From assembly GCA_964019425.1 (NCBI GenBank), contig OZ025843.1:310001-374000 (forward strand): DNA of 64,000 bases. Direction: 5' to 3'. The DNA is from Flectonema sp. DT1601. Lineage: Eukaryota; Euglenozoa; Diplonemea; Diplonemida; Diplonemidae. Both the position numbers and the translations under genes were made by a program. This document shows positions 57,527 to 64,000 of the stretch, in pieces. Position 1 is the stretch's first letter. The number at the start of each line of letters is the position of its first letter. The notes beneath the pieces were generated by a model. The model was given only the letters and a program-made list of their open reading frames with translations, did no database searches and was not told where the DNA came from.

Positions 57527-58323
57527 CAAACCCCAGGACAAATGCAAGTGAGGTTGTGTCCCCTTCTAAAAAGGCACAGACTGTCGTTAATTACAGACAA
57601 TCAACAATCAGAACGAAACAATGTTCGCTGTTACCTTTAGGTGCTCGAAAGGACCGAGGCACATTGAGGCGAAGCCATATCTCAATTGTACGGTCGGTAG
57701 TAGATGCTCGACAAAGCCTGAATGCAGTAAAACAACAAAGCCTTGTCCTGAAACCCAAAGACAAGCTATTAATTATAGAAACTCGGCGGCGCTTAAACAA
57801 GTTAATTCTGAGACGGAACTCCACAAGTTCAGAGCCTCAGGAAAACATGGATACACGAACGAAGCTAAGCCCAGAGCTCAAGGCATCAGGCAAGAACTTG
57901 ACAACTCAGGAGCCAAATTCAAAGGAATCCAAAGGATGCCCAGTTCGTTCAAATACTCCACCAAAAACCTATTCAACGCACTGCAGAATAATAAGAAGTA
58001 CCGATCGCACAACAGACAGAATGCTAACGGAAGGCTCACAAGAAAATATTGTTGGAAATATCCTGCTGAACATGATGGAAGGACCCAACGTGGCAAAAAA
58101 GAGTCACAAGGAAGACAGCGTGAGCTGTGTCGAGGCAACAGAACTGTTGCAAGGAACTACGGAGCAGATGTGGGCTGCCAAAACAACCTCCAACAGGAGA
58201 AATCTTTGGCGAAGATTTCAGAATTGGGCAAGGGAAAGGAAGCAACCAGTAACAGCGAGCACGGCAGTGCTCTTTGTCAGCCCTATTCCCGATGTAAACT
58301 TTCTTTTTATTTTTTTTTTTTAA
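57523..58323 (+). CDS. Basic, Ser/Thr-rich frame, copy 2
   Basis: 266 codons. The last 219 equal copy 1, and the start lies outside the repeat. An alternative frame 57621-58355 is also open. Confidence 0.25.
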   Translation: MTNPRTNASEVVSPSKKAQTVVNYRQSTIRTKQCSLLPLGARKDRGTLRRSHISIVRSVVDARQSLNAVKQQSLVLKPKDKLLIIETRRRLNKLILRRNSTSSEPQENMDTRTKLSPELKASGKNLTTQEPNSKESKGCPVRSNTPPKTYSTHCRIIRSTDRTTDRMLTEGSQENIVGNILLNMMEGPNVAKKSHKEDSVSCVEATELLQGTTEQMWAAKTTSNRRNLWRRFQNWARERKQPVTASTAVLFVSPIPDVNFLFIFFF

Positions 58324-58660
58324 CAGGCCCAAAGGGCGACAATGATGGTTGCTGACCAAGGAATAGGGTCTTAGGAAAAAAAAAAAAGGCAAAAAAAAAA
58401 AAAAAAAAAAAGAAAGTTTACATCGGGAATAGGGCAGGAGCCAAAAGCTCCCAGTCCGTTACTTCCCACTTTATCGAAATTCTGTTAATAGGGGTTCCTC
58501 TTAGCATTTTTCTTTGTTCCCACCTTGTGATTTTCTTGAAGAAAAAAAATAGAAGTCATAATGGTGCTTCCCTCTGGAAGGGTTGGTGTCCAACTAAATT
58601 AAAGGACAAGTCTGGGATAATCCCTGCCAGAGGGGCGAGTATTCTACCATGGTTGAAATA
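57627..58660 (+). repeat. 1.04-kb direct repeat, copy 2
   Basis: Second copy. It includes repeat R pieces at 58281-58370 (+) and 58409-58482 (-). The frame 57523-58323 runs into it from the left flank. Confidence 0.8.
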
Positions 58661-58927
58661 CTCTGGCAACTGATCTTCAATTTTATGTTTATTTTTTCCG
58701 GTATTTCAAATTTGAATTGATAGTGTCAACTCTGCTTGCTGCTCTTGTTAATGTGTTGTCTCCTGACAGTGATCTTAACTCCTGTAAAAAGAAAAAAAAA
58801 AAAGAAATCAAAAAAGAAGAATTTTCAAACGAAGTTATAACAACCCCTACCACCCATTATGATCAATTCCGCTTGTTTTTTTTTTTTTTTTAAAACAAAA
58901 AAAAAAATAAAAAATTATAAAAGATTA
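58661..58927. other. A/T-rich spacer
   Basis: No gene or structure supported. Confidence 0.5.
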
Positions 58928-59660
58928 AACAATGTTATCATTGTATTTTATCGATCGACTATGTCGATTACTTTCTATTTTCCGTCCTGGTCAAGACGCT
59001 AAACTGATTGTTTTTTTTTTTTCCAAAATTAATAAAAAAGAATATAAAAAAAAAAAAATAAAAAAAAGAATAAACAATGTTATCATTGTCTTTTTATCGT
59101 TCGACTTTGTCGACTAATTTCTATTTTCCGTTTTTTTTTCTTAAAAAATAAATAAAAAGAATTTAAAAAAAAAAAAAAAAAAAAAAAAGAATAAACAATG
59201 TTATCATTGTTTTTTTATCGATCGACTATGTCGATTACTTTCTATTTTCCGTCCTGGTCAAGACGCTAAACTGATTGTTTTTTTTTTTCAAAATTAATAA
59301 AAAAGAATATAAAAAAAAAAATAAAAAAAAAAAGAATAAACAATGTTATCATTGTTTTTTTATCGTTCGACTTTGTCGACTAATTTCTATTTTCCGTTTT
59401 TTTCTTTAAAAAATAAATAAAAAGAATTTAAAATAAAAAAAAAGAATAAACAATGTTATCATTGTTTTTTTTTATCGATCGACTATGTCGATTACTTTCT
59501 ATTTTCCGTCCTGGTCAAGACGCTAAACTGATTGTTTTTTTTTTTTTTTTTTCAAAATTAATAAAAAAGAATATAAAAAAAAAAAATAAAAAAAAGAATA
59601 AACAATGTTATCATTGTTTTTTTATCGTTCGACTTTGTCGACTAATTTCTATTTTCCGTT
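58928..59660 (+). repeat. Hairpin-rich A/T satellite, left arm
   Basis: Alternating long units (with GTCCTGGTCAAGACGCTAAA) and short units (with CGTTCGACTTTGTCGAC), about 265 bp per pair, three pairs, separated by poly-A/poly-T. Each unit has an AACAATG/CATTGTT stem. Confidence 0.9.
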
Positions 59661-59804
59661 TTTTTCTCTTAAAAAATAAAGGGAAAACCTACAGATCCAC
59701 CCCCAGGTTTGGAGAAACGTATACTACGGTCACGGCCTTGTGTAGCTTTTTTGACCTTTTTTCCAAATCGACAGCCCTCTATTCTGGGCGAAATTTTTTT
59801 CAAA
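59661..59804. other. Spacer before tRNA-like unit
   Basis: No gene supported. It may be the 5' flank of a tRNA-derived SINE. Confidence 0.3.
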
Positions 59805-59890
59805 TCCGTGATAGCGCAGTGGTGTTGGTGCCGGACTGAAGCCCTGGAGGTAGGGGGTTCGAGTCCCTCGGGGGGATTTTTTTTTTTCCG
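59805..59890 (+). ncRNA. tRNA-like Pol III unit (SINE head or tRNA pseudogene)
   Basis: A-box TAGCGCAGTGG (59812-59822) and B-box GGTTCGAGTCC (59856-59866) at tRNA-like spacing, then a T-run that would stop Pol III. A CTGAAGC loop could present a GAA (Phe-like) anticodon. The acceptor and anticodon stems pair poorly, so it is not a working tRNA. Confidence 0.5.
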
Positions 59891-60140
59891 GAATTTTTTT
59901 TCTGGGCATCTGTTCGTCTCGCTGTTACTCAATTTTTTTTAAGGCTTTGTTAACTTTTAAATACTACCAACGTGGTGCAGCGTAGCAACGCAATGATGCC
60001 CTCAAGGTTTGTTATTTGCCAAATCATCGTTAGGGTTAAGCGTAATTAAGGTAAAGAGTATGCTGACAGGTGAGTGATGACTGCAACCGACAACATGCAA
60101 GTTAGTGATTCGAACGGCCCAATTTTTTCGTTCAGCTTTT
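59891..60140. other. Unassigned stretch beside rRNA-like segment
   Basis: No frame supported. It could be diverged LSU rRNA continuing upstream, but I see no conserved string. Confidence 0.3.
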
Positions 60141-60149
60141 GGGGCCTGC

Positions 60150-60285
60150 AAACCCAGCCAAGCGTTCATTGCTTTTGATCCTTCAATGTCGGCTCTTCCT
60201 AACCTAGACAAGCAGAATTGTCCAAGGGTTGGATAGTTCACCCACTAACAGGACCGTCGTGAGACAAGTTTTACCTACTGATGGG
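60150..60285 (+). rRNA. LSU rRNA 3'-domain fragment, divergent
   Basis: Contains GCCAAGCGTTCAT, TTTTGATCCTTC, ATGTCGGCTCTTCCTA, AGCAGAATT, GTTGGATAGTTCACCCACTAA, GACCGTCGTGAGACA and TTTTACCTACTGATG in 28S order (domain V-VI). Several conserved stretches are missing or shortened (for example the GAACGTGAGCTGGGTTTA segment), so it is a pseudogene or a very divergent rRNA. The sequence up to about 60420 may also belong. Confidence 0.75.
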
Positions 60286-60496
60286 GAGAGACCCCCTTGG
60301 GGCAGTGTAAGTCGACCGCAAACGCCGTGATGCTACACAACACATCCGCAGTGACTGTGCTTGACTATGTTAGCCTTTGAAGTAAGCCAGACTGGATCAC
60401 TTAGTCACCACTGGTGGTTACTTTTTGATCGTGTTAGGGCTTGCGTCCAAAAGATTACAACAATAAGAATGTTTTTTTATGAACATTACAATGAAT

Positions 60497-60589
60497 TTCG
60501 ATAAAGTGGGAAGTAACGGACTGGGAGCTTTTGGCTCCTGCCCTATTCCCGATGTAAACTTTCTTTTTATTTTTATTTTTTTTGGGCAA
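60497..60589 (+). repeat. Interspersed repeat R copy
   Basis: ATAAAGTGGGAAGTAACGG, the GAGCTTTTGGCTC hairpin, CCGATGTAAAC and a T-tract, running straight into the 20-bp satellite. Confidence 0.75.
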
Positions 60590-60902
60590 TGGCCCAAAAT
60601 ACCCCACTTTTTTTGCAAATGGCCCAAAATACCCCAAAATGGCCCAAAATACCCCAAAGTGGCCCAAAATACCCCAAAATGGCCCAAAATACCCCAAAGT
60701 GGCCCAAAATACCCCAAAGTGGCCCAAAATACCCCAAAGTGGCCCAAAATACCCCAAAGTGGCCCAAAATACCCCAAAGTGGCCCAAAATACCCCAAAGT
60801 GGCCCAAAATACCCCAAAGTGGCCCAAAATACCCCAAAGTGGCCCAAAATACCCCAAAATGGCCCAAAATACCCCAAAATGGCCCAAAATACCCCAAAAT
60901 AC
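60590..60902. repeat. 20-bp satellite
   Basis: About 15 units of GGCCCAAAATACCCCAAAGT, with aaaat variants at both ends. Frames on both strands (N-T-P-K-W-P-K-I-P-Q and the reverse) are artefacts. Confidence 0.95.
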
Positions 60903-61012
60903 ACCGAACCTCGGGCTTTGAACTTGTAAGTCAATTTGTGTACAGGAAGGCTCCCACAGGTTCAATTTATTCGGATTTATAACAACTTTCTCCTCAGCTA
61001 GTTCCTCAAAAA

Positions 61013-61483
61013 ATGTCATCAGCAACCGAGAATTTTGACCTGTCTAATTCAGAATACAGCGATTCTAATTCAGAATACAGTGATTCTAATTCAGAATGCA
61101 GCGATTCTGAATCGGCTAACTCCTCCTACTTCTCTCACTCCCACTCCTCCCAGTCTTCCTCGCTGCCTGAGGGTATTCAAGAGTGGCAGGATGAGGTTTT
61201 CAGCAGCAAGCGAGGGTGGGAAACGGCAGTGCGCCATTGTGAGACCCAGCGGGGTAAGGGGTTAAGAGCGAAGCAGAGCGACAGAACCCGCGCGCAGCTG
61301 ATATGCGCTGACAAGAAGTGCAAGTTTTCTGCACATGCACGGGCGGGGAGGGACGGGTGGACAACTACCTCGTCCAACCCGCATCATAATTGCGGAAAAA
61401 GCCAGGCCAGCATTTCCTCGAAGTGCTTGGCAGAAATCTTGCGGTCAGTAGCCGTAAGCTTCACTGTGAAGGAATTTCGATAA
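61013..61483 (+). pseudogene. MULE-type transposase N-terminal (DNA-binding) fragment
   Basis: 156 codons from an ATG. A Ser/Asp/Glu-rich start contains three S-N-S-E-Y/C-S-D repeats. Then F-S-S-K-R-G-W-E-T-A-V...R-A-Q-L-I-C...C-K-F-S-A-H-A...D-G-W-T-T-T...H-H-N-C follows, the WRKY/GCM1-like zinc domain that begins many Mutator-like (MuDR) transposases. The catalytic part is missing because a repeat R copy follows at 61475. A T-rich ttctcctcag upstream could be a splice acceptor. Confidence 0.6.
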
Positions 61484-61801
61484 GTGGGAAGTAACGGACT
61501 GGGAGCTTTTGGCTCCTGCCCTATTCCCGATGTAAACTTTCTTTTTATTTTTATTTTTTTTTTTAACAGGCCCAAAGGGCGACAATGATGGTTGCTGACC
61601 AAGGAATAATATTCAAATGAATTTTCGTTTCAAAGAAACGAACAGAATTGAGAGAGAGGCAGAGAAAAAAAAAAAAAAAAAAAAGAAAGAATAGAAAAAG
61701 AAAAATATGAAGAGGAAATAATCAAACATGAAAAAAAAAAAAAAAAAATATAAATAAAAAACGTTGTATGAAAAAGGAAAAAAAGAAAAAAAAAGACCAG
61801 A
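61475..61801 (+). repeat. Repeat R plus A-rich tail, tandem copy 1
   Basis: Full R (to about 61607), then AAACGAAAATTC-type sequence with a TTCGTTTC-AAA-GAAACGAA stem and A-rich filler. Confidence 0.75.
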
Positions 61802-62160
61802 ATTTCGAAAAGGTGGGAAGTAACGGACTGGGAGCTTTTGGCTCCTGCCCTATTCCCGATGTAAACTTTCTTTTTATTTTTTTTTTTTTTTAACAGGCCC
61901 AAAGGGCGACAATGATGGTTGCTGACCAAGGAATAATATTCAAATGAATTTTCGTTTCAAAGAAACGAACAGAATTAAGAGAGAGGTAGAGAAAAAAAAA
62001 AAAAAAAAAAAAAAGAAAGAATAGAAAAAAAATATGAAGAGGAAATAATCAAACATGAAAAAAAAAAAAAAAAATAAAATATAAATAAAAAACGTTGTAT
62101 GAAAAAGGAAAAAAAGAAAAAAAAAAGACCAGAAAAGGAAAGAGAAAATGAAAAGGTATA
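61802..62160 (+). repeat. Repeat R plus A-rich tail, tandem copy 2
   Basis: Direct repeat of 61475-61801 with different poly-A lengths. Confidence 0.75.
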
Positions 62161-62195
62161 ATATTATTGTGGGGATATGAGGATAGCAGGGAGAT

Positions 62196-62204
<9 letters not shown>

Positions 62205-62231
<27 letters not shown>

Positions 62232-62482
62232 TTATTATTTAAAAAAAGGAAACAATCAGTTTAGCGTCTCGATCAGGACGGAAAATAGAAATTAATCGAC
62301 ATAGTCGATCGATAGAAAAAAAACAATGATAACATTGTTTATTCCTTTTTTTTTTTTTTTTTTTTTATTCTTTTTATTTATTTTTAAAGAAAAAACAATC
62401 AGTTTAGCGTCCTGACCAGGACGGAAAATTGAAAGTGATCGACATAGTCGATCGATAAAAAAACAATGATAACATTGTTTAT

Positions 62483-62520
<38 letters not shown>

Positions 62521-63433
62521 TTTTAATTATTTTTTAAAGAAAAAACAATCAGTTTAGCGTCTTGACCAGGACGGAAAATAGAAAGTGATCGACATAGTCG
62601 ATCGATAAAAAACAATGATAACATTGTTTATTCTTTTTTTTTTTTTTTTTTTTTTTAATCCTTTTTATTATTTTAAAGAAAAAACAATCAGTTTAGCGTC
62701 TTGACCAGGACGGAAAATAGAAAGTGATCGACATAGTCGATCGATAAAAAAACAATGATAACATTGTTTATTCTTTTTTTTTTTTTTTTTTTTAAATTCT
62801 TTTTATTTATTTTTAAAGAAAAAAAAACGGAAAATAAAAATTAGTCGACAAAGTCGAACGATAAAAAAAAAACAATGATAACATTGTTTATTCTTTTTTT
62901 TTTTGTTTTTTTTTAATCTTTTTTATTAATTTTGAAAAAAAAACAATCAGTTTAGCGTCTTGACCAGGACGGAAAATAGAAAGTAATCGACATAGTCGAT
63001 CGATAAAAAAAAACAATGATAACATTGTTTATTCTTTTTTTTTTTGTTTTTTTTTATTCTTTTTTATTAATTTTGAAAAAAAAACAATCAGTTTAGCGTC
63101 TTGACTAGGACGGAAAATAGAAAGTAATCGACATAGTCGATCGATAAAAAAAAACAATGATAACATTGTTTACTCTTTTTTTTTTTTTTTTTTTAAATTC
63201 TTTTTATTTTAAAAAGAAAAAAAACGGAAAATAGAAATTAGTCGACAAAGTCGAACGATAAAAAAAAAACAATGATATCATTGTTTATTCTTTTTTTTTT
63301 ATTTTTTTTTTTTATATTCTTTTTTATTAATTTTGAAAAAAAAACAATCAGTTTAGCGTCTTGACCAGGACGGAAAATAGAAAGTGATCGACATAGTCGA
63401 TCGATAAAAAAAAACAATGATAACATTGTTTAT

Positions 63434-63469
<36 letters not shown>

Positions 63470-64000
63470 CTTTTTATTATTTTTAAAGAAAAAACAATCA
63501 GTTTAGCGTCTTGACCAGGACGAAAAATAGAAAGTGATCGACATAGTCGATCGATAAAAAAACAATGATAACATTGTTTATTCTTTTTTTTTTTTTTTTT
63601 TTTTTTTTAAATCCTTCTTTTTATTTTTTAAAGAAAAAACAATCAGTTTAGCGTCTTGACCAGGACGGAAAATAGAAAGTAATCGACATAGTCGATCGAT
63701 AAAATAAAAACAATGATAACATTGTTTATTCCTTTTTTTTTTTTTTTTATTCTTTTTATTTATTTTTAAAGAAAAAACAATCAGTTTAGCGTCCTGACCA
63801 GGACGGGAAATAGAAAGTGATCGACATAGTCGATCGATAAAAAAAAACAATGATAACATTGTTTAATCTTTTTTTTTTTTTTTTTTTTTTTTTTTATTCT
63901 TTTTATTTATTTTTTAAAGAAAAAACATCAGTTTAGCGTCTTGACCAGGACGGAAAATAGAAATTAGTCGACAAAGTCGATCGATAACAAAACAATGATA
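62205..64000 (-). repeat. Hairpin-rich A/T satellite, right arm
   Basis: Reverse orientation of the left arm. Eleven long units about 143 bp apart plus three short units. Each long unit has AACAATG-ATAA-CATTGTT, TCGAC-ATA-GTCGA and GTCcTGACCAGGAC stems. It runs off the window. Confidence 0.9.

Noticed and set aside
59805-59876. Functional tRNA-Phe gene
   Set aside because: A/B boxes are good, but the acceptor stem and anticodon stem contain mismatches and spacing is off by one. Better explained as a SINE head or pseudogene.
60418-61025. Frames encoding Trp/Pro/Gly-rich repeats on both strands
   Set aside because: Translation of the 20-bp satellite, where the period permits open frames on both strands.

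Overview
The window is eukaryotic repeat-rich DNA. No ordinary single-copy host gene can be recognised. The evidence for a eukaryote is LINE, Penelope-like and MULE transposon pieces, GT..AG introns of about 40-57 nt, eukaryote-type 28S rRNA fragments, a Polinton packaging-ATPase fossil and large satellites. An invertebrate animal or a protist would fit, and I cannot resolve the lineage.

Region A (1-2.0 kb) holds a LINE RNase H-end fragment, a C-x-C-G-G zinc-motif frame (-) and an unrecognised 139-residue frame (+).

Region B (2.0-49.9 kb) is the core. It is a head-to-tail series of 14 complete and one partial cassette, all on the minus strand. Every cassette has the same right-hand leader, containing an ATG (M-A-E-I/M-S), and the same left-hand 3' block with a perfect GCCTTG-CGA-CAAGGC hairpin. 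Neighbouring cassettes are separated by a G-rich 13-bp minisatellite (GGGGTACGGTGTA and variants). The middles differ and fall into four types. Alpha (1.24 kb) has a bare tail domain plus a 79-residue plus-strand frame. Beta (5.5 kb) has a PLA2-like / transmembrane / P-loop NTPase gene plus Penelope-like RT (-) and GIY-YIG (+) remains. Gamma (2.5 kb) has the NTPase gene with a shortened PLA2-like part. Delta (3.6 kb) has zinc-finger frames and an RT with an OTU-like domain, with the region-A zinc-motif and 139-residue frames at its far end. These cassettes were later amplified into tandem units of about 5.7 kb (beta) and 7.6 kb (delta+alpha+gamma). The polarity (minisatellite G-strand running into the cassette 3' end) is what end-primed, telomere-style retrotransposition would leave. 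That reading is inference.

Region C (49.3-54.9 kb) has a broken Polinton-type ATPase lying inside a divergent NTPase paralogue, followed by 5 kb of 23-bp satellite.

Region D (54.9-64 kb) contains an inverted repeat, a 1.04-kb direct-repeat pair around gag-like frames, seven copies of a short interspersed repeat, and a tRNA-like Pol III unit. It also has a divergent LSU rRNA fragment, a 20-bp satellite, a MULE DNA-binding-domain fragment, and a hairpin-rich A/T satellite in two opposed arms.

No functioning pathway can be reconstructed. The most gene-like unit is the PLA2-like/TM/P-loop gene, present in seven close copies and one divergent copy. The very long frames across the satellites are artefacts of repeat periods not divisible by three.
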